Assembly: GCF_002929275.1 (NCBI RefSeq)
Contig: NZ_PJIK01000021.1
Span: forward strand, 1 to 49,165
Reading direction: 5' to 3'
Source of the DNA: Arthrobacter sp. ZGTC131
GTDB taxonomy: Bacteria > Actinomycetota > Actinomycetes > Actinomycetales > Micrococcaceae
DNA length: 49,165 nt
Position numbers and translations under genes: made by a program. The notes beneath the pieces are model-generated. The model searched no databases, was not told where the DNA came from, and worked only from the letters and a program-made list of their open reading frames with translations. Positions 40,389-48,308 of this stretch are shown piece by piece; the first letter of the stretch is position 1; each line of letters begins with the position of its first letter.

Positions 40389-41317
40389 TGTGGAAGGGTC
40401 CCTCTCTTCGCGGCGTCCGCGGTCGTCCTGCTGAGATTGGAAATGGTCTGCCTGACGACGGCGAGGTCCTGGTCCCCCAGCCCCTGCCGCTTCAGTTCCG
40501 CGTAGAGTTCGACGCCGGCCCGCGCCATGGGGACGGCGGTGCCGGCCGCTTCGGCCGACTCCACGACGAAGGACAGGTCCTTGTGCATGAACTTGGCCGG
40601 CCCGGTGAGCGTGTAGTCCTTGCGCACGAGCCGCGGGCCCACGACGTCCAGGACCCTGCTTCCGGCGAGTCCGCCGGCCAGGACCTCGTAGAGCGCCGCG
40701 ACTTCCAGGCCGGAGCGCTCGGCGAGCTCAGCCGACTCGGCGAGCGCCGCCGTCGTGGTTCCCACGATCAGCTGGTTGCAGGCCTTCGCCAAGGACCCCG
40801 CGCCGAGCGGGCCAAGGCGCCGAACGGTGGCTCCCATGGCCTCGAACATCGGCAGCAACCTGCGGAAGTCCGCTTCGTCGTCGGCCCCGGCCATGATGGC
40901 CAGGGTTCCCTCTGTGGCGCCCTTGGTGCCCCCGCTAACAGGGGCATCGACCACAACGGCGTTGCCTGCGCTGGCTTCGCGGACGCGGCGGCCGAATTCG
41001 CGGACGCCCTCGGGGGAAACGCTGCTCATGACCACCAGTGCCGTCCCGGGTGCCGGAGGCGTGTCCGCCCAGCTGGCCAGCAGCCCGGCCGCGGCCTCCT
41101 CGATGTATCCGAGGTCCGGGAGCATGAAAACGGTCACGGGTTCGTCGCGGAGTGCCGCCACGTCACCGGCCACCTCGCCGCCGCGGTTCCTGAAATCTTC
41201 CAGCGCGGCGGGCGAGCGGTTCCACGCGGTGACCGACCACCCGTCCCTGAGGAGGTTGGTCGCCATGGGCGCCCCCATCAGTCCCAGGCCGACGAAGCCC
41301 GCTCTCTGTATATTCAT
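40385..41317 (-). CDS. 3-hydroxyisobutyrate dehydrogenase-family oxidoreductase
   Basis: 310 aa beta-hydroxyacid dehydrogenase. NAD(P) motif GFVGLGLMGAPMATNLL, substrate loop VVDAPVSGGTKGATEGTL and the catalytic Lys in GAGSLAKACNQLIVG. Members include tartronate-semialdehyde reductase and 3-hydroxyisobutyrate dehydrogenase; the operon context with idonate/gluconate genes favours a sugar-acid or tartronate-like substrate. It is the first gene of the three-gene overlapping operon and is divergent from the D-2-hydroxyacid dehydrogenase. Confidence 0.86.
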   Translation of the reverse strand: MNIQRAGFVGLGLMGAPMATNLLRDGWSVTAWNRSPAALEDFRNRGGEVAGDVAALRDEPVTVFMLPDLGYIEEAAAGLLASWADTPPAPGTALVVMSSVSPEGVREFGRRVREASAGNAVVVDAPVSGGTKGATEGTLAIMAGADDEADFRRLLPMFEAMGATVRRLGPLGAGSLAKACNQLIVGTTTAALAESAELAERSGLEVAALYEVLAGGLAGSRVLDVVGPRLVRKDYTLTGPAKFMHKDLSFVVESAEAAGTAVPMARAGVELYAELKRQGLGDQDLAVVRQTISNLSRTTADAAKRGTLPQ

Positions 41318-41386
41318 ATTCGGCGCAACCTCACATCTTCGTGGTTAATCTCGGGAAATCTGTTCAGCATTCTAGCCTCAATTCAG

Positions 41387-41392
41387 TATGAT
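41387..41392 (+). promoter_or_regulatory. -10 box TATGAT, probable leaderless start
   Basis: TATGAT is followed by seven bases and the ATG at 41400. A TGTTCA (41361-41366) and a TGAACA (41392-41397) flank it, possible half-sites for the nearby IclR regulator. Confidence 0.45.
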
Positions 41393-41399
41393 GAACACT

Positions 41400-42452
41400 A
41401 TGACGACCCAAACCACCGTCGCGATCGCCGTACCGCTCGAAGCCGAGCTGGTGGACCGCATCCGCGCCGTAGACCCTTCCGTGACCGTTCTCTACGAACC
41501 CGATCTGCTGCCTCGGGAACGCTTCCCGGCCGACCACGCCGGCGACCCCGCGTTCCAGCGCACGCCCGAGCAGGAGGAGCACTACTGGGCGATGCTGGGC
41601 AAGGCCCAGGTGCTGTACGGCTTCCCGAATGAAAGTCCTGCCGGACTGGCCCGGATCGCCCGGGAAAACCCGCACCTGCAGTGGATCCACGCCATGGCCG
41701 CCGGGGCGGGCGGCGCCGTCAAGGCCTCGGGCCTCGACGCCGGGACACTGAACAAGTTCAAGGTGACCACCTCCGCGGGTGTCCACGCCCTGCCGCTGGC
41801 CGAGTTTGCCGCGATGGGGATCCTCAACGGCTTCAAGCGGAGCGCCGAGCTTGCCCAGGACCAGGCCGCCAAGGTCTGGCCGGAGCTGCGGACGCCGACG
41901 CGGCTGGTCAACGGCTCATCCCTGGTGGTCACGGGCCTGGGTGAGATCGGCCTGGAAACGGCACGGATTGCCCGAGCCCTCGGCATGAAGGTCAGCGGGA
42001 CCAAGCGCAACGTGGAGCCGATCGACGGCATCGAAGAAGTGGCCGACAACAGCGACTTGGCAGGCCTGCTGGCCTCGGCCGACGCTGTTGTGAATACCCT
42101 GCCCGGCACGCCCTTCACGGAGAAGCTCTTCAACCGCGAGATCTTCGGGGCAATGAAGCCGGGCACCGTGTTTGTGAACGTGGGACGCGGAACGGTGGTG
42201 GACGAGGACGCACTGCTGGAGGCACTGGAAAACGGCCGGGTCTCGTATGCCTGCCTGGACGTGTTCGCTGTGGAGCCGCTCCCCCAGGACAGCCCGCTGT
42301 GGAACCACCCCAAGGTGATGGTCTCTCCGCACACGTCCGCGCTGAGTGCCGCTGAAAACCGCCTCATCACCGAGCGGTTCTGCAGCAACCTGCGGACCTT
42401 CCTCGACGGCGGCGAACTCCCGCACCTCGTGGACACGGTCCACTTCTACTAA
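41400..42452 (+). CDS. D-2-hydroxyacid dehydrogenase
   Basis: 350 aa NAD(P)-dependent dehydrogenase. Dinucleotide-binding motif VTGLGEIGLETARIARALG; catalytic Arg in FVNVGRGTVVDEDALL, Glu in LDVFAVEPLPQDSPLW and His in MVSPHTSALSAAENR. It reduces 2-keto acids or oxidises D-2-hydroxy acids; the substrate is unknown but may be hydroxypyruvate or glyoxylate-like. The ATG at 41400 follows the TATGAT box; an in-frame ATG lies four codons upstream. A strong terminator follows. Confidence 0.9.
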   Translation: MTTQTTVAIAVPLEAELVDRIRAVDPSVTVLYEPDLLPRERFPADHAGDPAFQRTPEQEEHYWAMLGKAQVLYGFPNESPAGLARIARENPHLQWIHAMAAGAGGAVKASGLDAGTLNKFKVTTSAGVHALPLAEFAAMGILNGFKRSAELAQDQAAKVWPELRTPTRLVNGSSLVVTGLGEIGLETARIARALGMKVSGTKRNVEPIDGIEEVADNSDLAGLLASADAVVNTLPGTPFTEKLFNREIFGAMKPGTVFVNVGRGTVVDEDALLEALENGRVSYACLDVFAVEPLPQDSPLWNHPKVMVSPHTSALSAAENRLITERFCSNLRTFLDGGELPHLVDTVHFY

Positions 42453-42483
42453 ACGCCAGTATCCCAGCAGGGCACTGACCGGC

Positions 42484-42519
42484 GGGCGGCCTCTCCAGAA
42501 GCGGAGGGGCCGCCCTTTT
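42484..42519 (+). terminator. Rho-independent terminator after the D-2-hydroxyacid dehydrogenase
   Basis: GGGCGGCC and GGCCGCCC stems with inner TCTCC/GGAGG pairing are followed by TTTT. Further right, 42560-42601 holds TGGCAGTG / TGGCACTT repeats and a GGCAC-N5-GTGCC palindrome. Confidence 0.8.
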
Positions 42520-42717
42520 GTGTCTGCGGGCCACGGGCCGGACGGGTGGGAACCGCGATAAGTGGCAGTGTTTTCGCAGCGGCAAATGGCACTTCTGGTG
42601 CCCGTAACGCCGATCCTCTAGCGGGCAGCTCACTTTGAATGGGTTTCGTTCTCACGACCGAGAGATGCCCCGTTCGGGAAAGCGTCGCATGTTTCCTGGG
42701 CATCCGCTTCCACGCGA

Positions 42718-43236
42718 TCAGTTCTGGATGGCTGTCGCAATCAGGGAGGCTGTTTGGGCCTGGGTGAGGTGTGTCGTGTTGATTACTTCCGCCTCCTTGT
42801 GGAGCCATGTGCGAGCTGCCTCGGCATACGGCTCGAGGTACTTAAGGCGGAAGGGCGAGGGGATGACGTGCTCTCCCTCGATACGCCCCCGGAGGGTGTC
42901 TTGGTCGGCGTGGAGGACGAAGTGCCTTACTGGGATGGAGTGATGGCCCAGTCCGGCACTGATTTCGCGCCAATAGCTCTCGACCAAAACGGTCATAGGG
43001 ATCACCAGTGTTCCGCCGGTGTAGTCGAGGATGCGCCGCGCGGTGTCTACGACAAGCGGCCTCCACGGTGGCCAATGCTGGAAATTGTCTGTCGCAGGTA
43101 GCCCCGGTTTGAGGTCCATGAGCGTCTCACCGACTTTTTCAGCGTCGAAGACTTGCGAGTCAGGGACGAGCTTCTGCACGAAGGCACTCGTTGTTGTCTT
43201 ACCAGCGCCATGAGTTCCGTTGATCCAGATAATCAC
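42718..43236 (-). CDS. P-loop nucleoside-kinase-like protein (TmrB-like)
   Basis: 172 aa. The Walker A loop is at the extreme N-terminus, IIWINGTHGAGKTTTSAFVQKL. Later segments RRILDYTGGTLVIPMTVLVESYWREI and HFVLHADQDTLRGRIEGEH resemble the TmrB/tunicamycin-resistance and small kinase group (AAA_33-like). The family may phosphorylate small molecules; TmrB confers tunicamycin resistance in Bacillus. No evidence for that activity here. It stands alone beside a resolvase relic, so horizontal acquisition is possible. Confidence 0.78.
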   Translation of the reverse strand: MIIWINGTHGAGKTTTSAFVQKLVPDSQVFDAEKVGETLMDLKPGLPATDNFQHWPPWRPLVVDTARRILDYTGGTLVIPMTVLVESYWREISAGLGHHSIPVRHFVLHADQDTLRGRIEGEHVIPSPFRLKYLEPYAEAARTWLHKEAEVINTTHLTQAQTASLIATAIQN

Positions 43237-43310
43237 GATCCAAACACTAACGGGGGTGCGACGCGAAGTGAGAACAGGCGAGGAGTACGCGCCGTCGGTG
43301 TGTGCAAACT

Positions 43311-43413
43311 TCTTGGCGGAAGCACCTTCTGACCCTGCACGACGCCGGCGAACATACGCAGGCTGAAACTGGCCGAGCTGTTCCGGGTGTCCCGGACGAC
43401 GGTACCGCGAGCC
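43311..43413 (+). pseudogene. Resolvase/invertase C-terminal HTH relic
   Basis: One frame reads HLLTLHDAGEHTQAE and the next frame continues LAELFRVSRTTVPRA. Together these match the C-terminal helix-turn-helix of serine recombinases (AGEHTQAE-IAELF-VSRTTVYRA pattern). A one-base shift at about 43368 and the lack of any catalytic domain show a decayed fragment. The remainder of 43237-43577 shows no other gene. Confidence 0.5.
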
Positions 43414-43577
43414 AACGACGCACCATCTGAAGCCGACGCGGCGAGGACTGCTTGGAACGCCAGATAGCGCTGCAAAAAGAACGCCATCTCGCGCTGCGAT
43501 TCACACTCGACGGGGATGCGTGACGGAACTCAGCCACGGGACCGGGCAAGGCCGGATGCACCTACGTCGGGGACAAC

Positions 43578-43619
43578 GAAGGCTGTGACCCCTTCCCGAG
43601 GGAAGGGGCCACAGCCTTC
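43578..43619. terminator. Long palindromic hairpin after the MHS transporter gene
   Basis: Arms 43578-43597 and 43600-43619 (GAAGGCTGTG...CACAGCCTTC) pair over 20 positions with one mismatch and a two-base loop. It lies 43 bases beyond the transporter stop, a likely bidirectional terminator. Confidence 0.65.
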
Positions 43620-43662
43620 GAGCGCAGTGACGGTGCTGGGCAGGGATGCCGGGTCCGTAGTG

Positions 43663-45012
43663 CTAGCTCGCGTCCTCCGTGAGCAAGAGGTCGCGGCCCA
43701 CGGTCTCAGGGGTGAAGAAGGTGGTGGCAAAGGAGATCAGCGCAAGCACCAGCGAGTAGACGGCGAGTACCAGCCACGAGTGATCCGTTGCCGCCAGCAG
43801 CGAAGCACCCACCAGCGGAACCAGCCCGCCCGCCAGGACAGCCGAGAGCTCGCGGCTCATGGCCACACCGGTGAAGCGGTACTGGGAGCCGAAAAGCTCA
43901 GGCAGCAACGGGCACTGCGGGCCGAGCATGGACTGGACTCCCAGGGCGATGCCCACCACCATGACTACCCAGACGAGCGTGACGTTGCCCAGGGTGACCA
44001 GGTAGAACGCCGGGAGGGCGATGACAGCCTGGAACAGCGCACCGTAGCGGTAGACCGGCACGCGGCCGAACCTGTCCGACAGTGCACCGAACGTGACCAC
44101 CATGACGGCGGCGAAGCCTGCGGCGATGAGGAGCCCCACCGGCCCGATGAACTTGTCACCCGGGAAGACACCGTCCTTCGCCGCAAGGAACGCAATCAGC
44201 AGGGCGGAGTAGATCGAGGAGTTGCCGTTCTCGCCCATGCGGAGGCCGATGCCGATGAGGACGTTCTTCTTCGAGTGCTTCCACAGCTGCCCGATGGGGT
44301 TCTTGACCACATTCTTGTGCTTCTCCAGCTCCTGGAAGACCGGAGTTTCCTTGAGCCGCAGCCGGATGAAGATAGCCACCGCAATCAGCAGCACGCTGGC
44401 CAGGAAGGGCACGCGCCACAGCCAGCCTTCGAGGACAGCTTTGTCGGCCATGGCAATCAGCGCGAAGGTCCCGGCACCGAGGAGCGTGCCCAGCTGGATT
44501 CCGACGAACGGCAGGGAAGCGAAGAAACCACGACGGCGGCGCGGGGCGACTTCCGAAATAAGAGTGGTGGCGCCGGCCTGCTCGGCTCCGGCGCCGAGCC
44601 CCTGCAGGATGCGGAGCGTCACGAGGAGGACCGCGCCCAGCATGCCTGCCTGCTCAAACGTGGGCAGCAGGCCGATGGCGAAGCTGGCGGTGCCCATCAG
44701 TCCGATCGTCAGGATGAGCACCATCTTGCGGCCGAACCGGTCGCCAATGTAGCCGAAGATCACCCCGCCAAACGGGCGGGCTGCGAACCCCACCCCGTAG
44801 GTGGCGAAGGATGCGATCAATGCTCCGTCCTCGCCGAGCGGCTTGAAGAACAGCGGCCCGAAGATCAGGGCCGAAGCGAGCCCGTAAATGTAGAAGTCGT
44901 AGTACTCCAGCGCGGAGCCTACGGAGCTGGCAAGAGTTGCCCTTCGCAGCTGTTCCGGTTCGACGACGGCGCCGTCCGCATCAGCCAGCGGTGATTCAGT
45001 ACGAGTAGTCAC
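43663..45012 (-). CDS. MFS transporter, metabolite:H+ symporter (MHS) family
   Basis: 449 aa with 12 predicted membrane helices. SALEYYDFYIYGLASALIF at the start, the MFS loop GYIGDRFGRKMVLILT (RFGRK), RILQGLGAGAEQAG and the second-half loop GALSDRFGRVPVYRYGA are characteristic of MHS carriers (ShiA/ProP/KgtP relatives). It imports an organic acid or osmolyte; the substrate cannot be predicted. GTG start at 45012 with GGGAG upstream; a start at 45117 would add 35 non-conserved residues. The IclR-type inverted repeat lies in front. IclR and D-2-hydroxyacid dehydrogenase neighbours suggest hydroxy-acid uptake. Confidence 0.88.
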   Translation of the reverse strand: MTTRTESPLADADGAVVEPEQLRRATLASSVGSALEYYDFYIYGLASALIFGPLFFKPLGEDGALIASFATYGVGFAARPFGGVIFGYIGDRFGRKMVLILTIGLMGTASFAIGLLPTFEQAGMLGAVLLVTLRILQGLGAGAEQAGATTLISEVAPRRRRGFFASLPFVGIQLGTLLGAGTFALIAMADKAVLEGWLWRVPFLASVLLIAVAIFIRLRLKETPVFQELEKHKNVVKNPIGQLWKHSKKNVLIGIGLRMGENGNSSIYSALLIAFLAAKDGVFPGDKFIGPVGLLIAAGFAAVMVVTFGALSDRFGRVPVYRYGALFQAVIALPAFYLVTLGNVTLVWVVMVVGIALGVQSMLGPQCPLLPELFGSQYRFTGVAMSRELSAVLAGGLVPLVGASLLAATDHSWLVLAVYSLVLALISFATTFFTPETVGRDLLLTEDAS

Positions 45013-45087
45013 AAGCACTCCCTCATAGACACAACAGGCCCCCGTTGGCCTGGTGGGATAGCGGCAACACCCGTGGCGTCGATCACT

Positions 45088-45108
45088 ATGTTGAACAGAG
45101 TACAACAT
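45088..45108. promoter_or_regulatory. Inverted repeat before the MHS transporter, possible IclR operator
   Basis: ATGTTGaAC and GTaCAACAT form an inverted repeat (one mismatched pair) about a three-base centre. It is followed by TGAACA at 45111-45116. It lies 76 bases upstream of the transporter start and near the iclR gene. Confidence 0.5.
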
Positions 45109-45181
45109 GATGAACAACTCGCCAATACCCTGTGTTGCTGCCCGCGCAAAGGCCCCAATGTGACGCGGCTCGCAGCCCCGT

Positions 45182-45979
45182 TCAGCCCATGGGATTGCCC
45201 AAAGACCTCGCCAGTTCGTTGAGTTCTTTCACCATTTGGGCCCCCTGCTCGTCCGAGTACGTCGCCTTGAGAGCCGTCACGGAAAGCCCCAGGCTGGGGC
45301 CGTGGGCGCCGCGGGTTGGCACGGACACGGCGAGGCAGACGACGCCGGTAGTGGATTCCTCATCCTCGAATGCATAGCCCTTTTCGCGGATCTCGCGGAT
45401 CTGGGCTTTGAGTTCCGATCCCGTGCGCAAGGACTTCGGGGTCAACACCGGAAGCTCCGCATCATCGGCAAACATGGCGTCGATGTCGTGGTCGTGGAGC
45501 CGGGCGACGAGGGCCTTGCCCACGGCACACAGCGAGACCGGCATCTTGTCACCGATGTTGGACGTCAGCCTGACTGCAGGGTGGCCTTCATACCGCGCCA
45601 GGTAGATGACGTTGGTGCCGTCCAGCATGGCAATCCGGACGGTTTCCCCGGACAGCGTGGGTGCCTGCTCGCAGAACCGGTAAAACTCCTGCACCTCGTC
45701 GAGCCTGCTCAGATAGGCCGCGCCGAGCTCCACAAGCTTCCGTCCCAGCGTGTATTCAGCTCCCTGGCGGCTGATCAGTCGCGCCTCTTCGAGGGCGAGC
45801 AGCAGGTTGGACGTCGACGACTTGGGTATGCCCAGCTCGCGGGCCAGGTCACTGAGCGTCAGCCTGCCCGTCGCAGAGCCGGCTAGGGCCTCTAAGACGG
45901 CCGCCGCCCTGGTGACGGCCGGCGCCGGCGAGGTGCTGCCCAATCCGTCGTTGGGCCGGGGTGCGCGGGAATCGACCAT
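45182..45979 (-). CDS. IclR-family transcriptional regulator
   Basis: 265 aa. The N-terminal winged HTH is LTLSDLARELGIPKSSTSNLLLALEEARLI. The effector-binding (GAF-like) domain contains SGETVRIAMLDGTNVIYLARYEGHP, MPVSLCAVGKALVARL and the C-terminal VVCLAVSVPTRGAHGPSLGLSVTAL. It ends close to the divergent-lying MHS gene and probably regulates it and perhaps the hydroxyacid dehydrogenase. AGGAGA precedes the ATG. A palindrome at 46065 suggests autoregulation. Confidence 0.92.
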   Translation of the reverse strand: MVDSRAPRPNDGLGSTSPAPAVTRAAAVLEALAGSATGRLTLSDLARELGIPKSSTSNLLLALEEARLISRQGAEYTLGRKLVELGAAYLSRLDEVQEFYRFCEQAPTLSGETVRIAMLDGTNVIYLARYEGHPAVRLTSNIGDKMPVSLCAVGKALVARLHDHDIDAMFADDAELPVLTPKSLRTGSELKAQIREIREKGYAFEDEESTTGVVCLAVSVPTRGAHGPSLGLSVTALKATYSDEQGAQMVKELNELARSLGNPMG

Positions 45980-46064
45980 GATTCTCCTTCAATCGGTGCG
46001 CGCTCGGAAAGCGCGGGCAGCTTCGGCGGCCAGCCATGCAGACGCAGCGGAAGCCCGCAGCATC

Positions 46065-46082
46065 TGTTCATTTGGCTGAACA
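46065..46082. promoter_or_regulatory. Palindrome before the iclR gene
   Basis: TGTTCA and TGAACA are perfect inverted repeats with a six-base centre, about 85 bases before the iclR start. The TGTTCA/TGAACA half-sites recur near the MHS gene and the D-2-hydroxyacid dehydrogenase. Confidence 0.55.
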
Positions 46083-46233
46083 CTTACCATCATAATGGCT
46101 TTGGCGGTCTGCGGAGGCGGTGCCGAGGTCGAAGCCGCAGGCCTTCCCGTGACAATCGGGGCCGATGAAGCCATCTGCCGGCGGCACGGCGAATCAGTTT
46201 CGTGTTTCCAAATGTTCACGGTATATTCAAGTT

Positions 46234-46280
46234 AAGCCTTCCACCGCGGCATCCCCCAATAGTCGCGGTGGAAGGCTTTT
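46234..46280. terminator. Hairpin terminator after the 96-aa gene
   Basis: AAGCCTTCCACCGCG pairs with CGCGGTGGAAGGCTT around a 16-base loop. T runs on the plus side and AA on the minus side make it usable in both directions. It starts 7 bases beyond the 96-aa gene stop. Confidence 0.7.
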
Positions 46281-46286
46281 CCAATT

Positions 46287-46577
46287 TCAGGCCGCATCCG
46301 CAATGGCGCTCCGCAGCTTCCAGCCACCGCCCAGGCCGTCCCGCAGGATCTCCATAGTGGTCAGGGCCGACTCTTCGTTCCGTCCCAATCTCGCCTGAAG
46401 ACGCCAGACCTCCACGTCCACGCGGCTGAGGCCAACGGGCATTCTGCGCTCGGCCTCCCACCAGCTGACGCGTTCAAACCAGCGGACCGGCTCGGCCCCG
46501 ACAGTCCACTCACGCCCGCCACGGATAACGGCGCCGGGCCGGCCGTCAGTGGCGGTTTTCACCAGTACATGTTCCAT
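46287..46577 (-). CDS. Hypothetical protein, 96 aa (possibly DUF6504-like)
   Basis: MEHVLVKTATDGRPGAVIRG starts a small soluble protein with a Trp-rich middle (EPVRWFERVSWWEAERRM) and SRVDVEVWRLQARLGRNEES, ending WKLRSAIADAA. The VDVEVWRLQARLG segment resembles small actinobacterial DUF6504-type proteins whose function is unknown. This is pattern resemblance only. It is a single gene between tRNA-Val and iclR. Confidence 0.7.
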   Translation of the reverse strand: MEHVLVKTATDGRPGAVIRGGREWTVGAEPVRWFERVSWWEAERRMPVGLSRVDVEVWRLQARLGRNEESALTTMEILRDGLGGGWKLRSAIADAA

Positions 46578-46667
46578 GCCCGCAGACTACGGAAGGGCAC
46601 TGACATTTCCGGGTCCAGGCATGTCCGGGTCAGGCATTAGTTGCCGCAGTGCGTCTCCGGAAAGCAC

Positions 46668-46710
46668 AAAACCCCGCCGGCAGGCTGTCAGGCCTGCGGA
46701 CGGGGTTTTT
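46668..46710 (-). terminator. Terminator downstream of tRNA-Val
   Basis: AAACCCCG(T/C)C-GCAGGC and GCCTGC-G(A/C)CGGGGTTTTT form a stem of about 16 pairs with a 5-base loop, with T's on the minus-strand 3' side. It lies just after the tRNA 3' end. Confidence 0.75.
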
Positions 46711-46712
46711 CG

Positions 46713-46788
46713 TGGTGGGTCCTACCGGGATCGAACCGATGACATCCACGGTGTAAACGTGGCGCTCTACCAGCTGAGCTAAAGACCC
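46713..46788 (-). tRNA. tRNA-Val (anticodon UAC)
   Basis: Acceptor GGGTCTT pairs with AGGACCC (one G-T). The D arm is GCTC..GAGC, the anticodon arm CCACG TTTACAC CGTGG with TAC, and the T arm CGG TTCGATC CCG. Discriminator A is followed by an encoded CCA, unlike the tRNA-Arg and tRNA-His of this window. Confidence 0.95.
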
Positions 46789-46871
46789 ATTCTGCGGATT
46801 TTTCACACCGAAGTGCTCGAACCAACGAACATAGACTCTACCGGATCGAGCCCCTGAAATGCCAATCCGGG

Positions 46872-47801
46872 TCAGTGCTCAGGAAGTCCGGGCAACTCCG
46901 CAGCCAGCCAGGCGAGGGACTCACTGACGCCGGCGGCGAGCTTGATGGTGGCCAGGTCATCGCCGCGGGTCTCGCCGCGGTTGATGATGACCACGGGCTT
47001 GCCCTGTTTAGCGGCGTGCCTTACAAAGCGCAGCCCGCTCATGACACTGAGGGAAGAGCCGGCAACCAACAAGGCGGCGGCCTGGTCCACCATGGCGTAG
47101 GCGCGTTCGACCCGCTCCTTGGGGACGTTTTCGCCGAAGTACACAAAGTCTGGTTTGAGGACCCCGCCGCAGGCAGGGCACCCTGCAACCACGAAGCTGC
47201 CGATCAGTTGTGAGTCCTCCACCGTGGCATCGGCATCCGGCGCGATTTCCCCTGCTCCGGACTCCGATGCCCGGTGCAGGAAGTCCGGATTCAGCTCCTC
47301 CAGGACGGCCGCGAGGAGCTGCCGGGAGTACGTACGTTTGCAGTCAAGGCAGATCACCCGGTCGAAACGGCCGTGCAGGTCAACCACGTTCACGCTGCCG
47401 GCGTCCTCGTGCAGGCGGTCAACGTTCTGTGTGATCAAGCCCGTCAGGAGTCCCCGCCGCTCCAGAGCGGTCACCGCGGCATGGCCTGCATTGGGATCAG
47501 CGCGGCGGAGGTGGGACCAGCCGATATGGTTCCGTGCCCAGTACCGCTGCCGATTCGACGCGTCCCGCACGAACTCCTGGTAGGTCATGGGTGACCGTGG
47601 TGGCGAATCAGGCCCCCGGTAGTCCGGGATCCCCGAATCCGTGCTCAGCCCGGCTCCCGTCAGCAGCGCCATGCGCAGCCCGGACAGCAGTTCCTTGATG
47701 CCGGCCAGGACCTCGAGATCATCGGCGGACGGGCGGGCACGCGGCACCGGCGGCTGACTGGCAAACCCTGTCAGCCCTATGCCGGACCGCCGCTGATCCA
47801 T
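46872..47801 (-). CDS. Sirtuin, NAD-dependent protein deacylase
   Basis: 309 aa SIR2 family. NAD-binding TGAGLSTDSGIPDYRGPDSP, TQNVDRLHEDAG (Asn-Asp) and the catalytic His in VVDLHGRFDRVIC. The zinc Cys pairs are CLDCKRT and CPACGGV, then PDFVYFGENVP. The segment between zinc pairs is long (about 65 residues). It is a class II-like bacterial sirtuin, cytoplasmic, removing acyl groups from lysines. It is followed upstream by the peroxiredoxin gene on the same strand (9-base gap). Confidence 0.93.
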   Translation of the reverse strand: MDQRRSGIGLTGFASQPPVPRARPSADDLEVLAGIKELLSGLRMALLTGAGLSTDSGIPDYRGPDSPPRSPMTYQEFVRDASNRQRYWARNHIGWSHLRRADPNAGHAAVTALERRGLLTGLITQNVDRLHEDAGSVNVVDLHGRFDRVICLDCKRTYSRQLLAAVLEELNPDFLHRASESGAGEIAPDADATVEDSQLIGSFVVAGCPACGGVLKPDFVYFGENVPKERVERAYAMVDQAAALLVAGSSLSVMSGLRFVRHAAKQGKPVVIINRGETRGDDLATIKLAAGVSESLAWLAAELPGLPEH

Positions 47802-47810
47802 GGGTAGGAC

Positions 47811-48308
47811 CTAGGCCAGCCTCGCCAGCACCCGGCGGTACTCGCCGAGGTCACGCGCCTGGCCCCGAGGGTTGACCACGACGTAGCGGACCGTGCCGCC
47901 GCCGTCGATGATGAAGGTCCCCCGGCGCGCCATTCCGCTCTCCGCGTCAAAGACGCCGTACTTTTCAGCTACGGCCCCATGCGGCCAGAAGTCAGCCAGC
48001 AGGTTGAACCGGTAGCCCTCTTGCTCGGCGTACGCCCGGAGGGCGAACTTGCTGTCCACCGAGACCGCCAGCACTTCGGCGTCGGAATCCTCGAAGACGG
48101 CCAGGTTGTCCCTGATCTCGCACAACTCCCCGGTACAGATGCCGGAGAAGGCGAACGGATAGAAGACAAGCACGACGTTGCGGCCGCGGAAGTCCGCCAG
48201 CCGGACGGGCTCACCATACTGGTTCACCAACGTGAAATCCGGAGCCTGCTCACCTACCGCGGGCGCACCGGCGACTTCCGTTGTCACAACGGAGCCAGGT
48301 GCCGTCAC
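47811..48308 (-). CDS. Peroxiredoxin (AhpE/PrxQ-like)
   Basis: 165 aa thioredoxin fold. [20 protein letters not shown] carries the peroxidatic Cys in GICTGEL with a second Cys five residues later (C-x4-C), which could act as resolving Cys as in PrxQ proteins. [17 protein letters not shown] and [19 protein letters not shown] are typical AhpE-like segments. It reduces peroxides with thioredoxin- or mycoredoxin-type donors. The GTG start overlaps the DUF3052 stop (GTGA), so the two are translationally coupled. Confidence 0.92.
   Translation of the reverse strand: MTAPGSVVTTEVAGAPAVGEQAPDFTLVNQYGEPVRLADFRGRNVVLVFYPFAFSGICTGELCEIRDNLAVFEDSDAEVLAVSVDSKFALRAYAEQEGYRFNLLADFWPHGAVAEKYGVFDAESGMARRGTFIIDGGGTVRYVVVNPRGQARDLGEYRRVLARLA

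Noticed and set aside
43516-44994. 492-codon plus-strand open frame opposite the MHS transporter
   Set aside because: Very rich in Glu, Gln, Arg and Asp as expected for the antisense of a membrane-protein gene; no domain recognised.
45989-46219. 76-codon minus-strand frame just upstream of iclR
   Set aside because: Low-complexity, and it contains the TGTTCA/TGAACA palindrome and the probable iclR promoter region; more likely non-coding.
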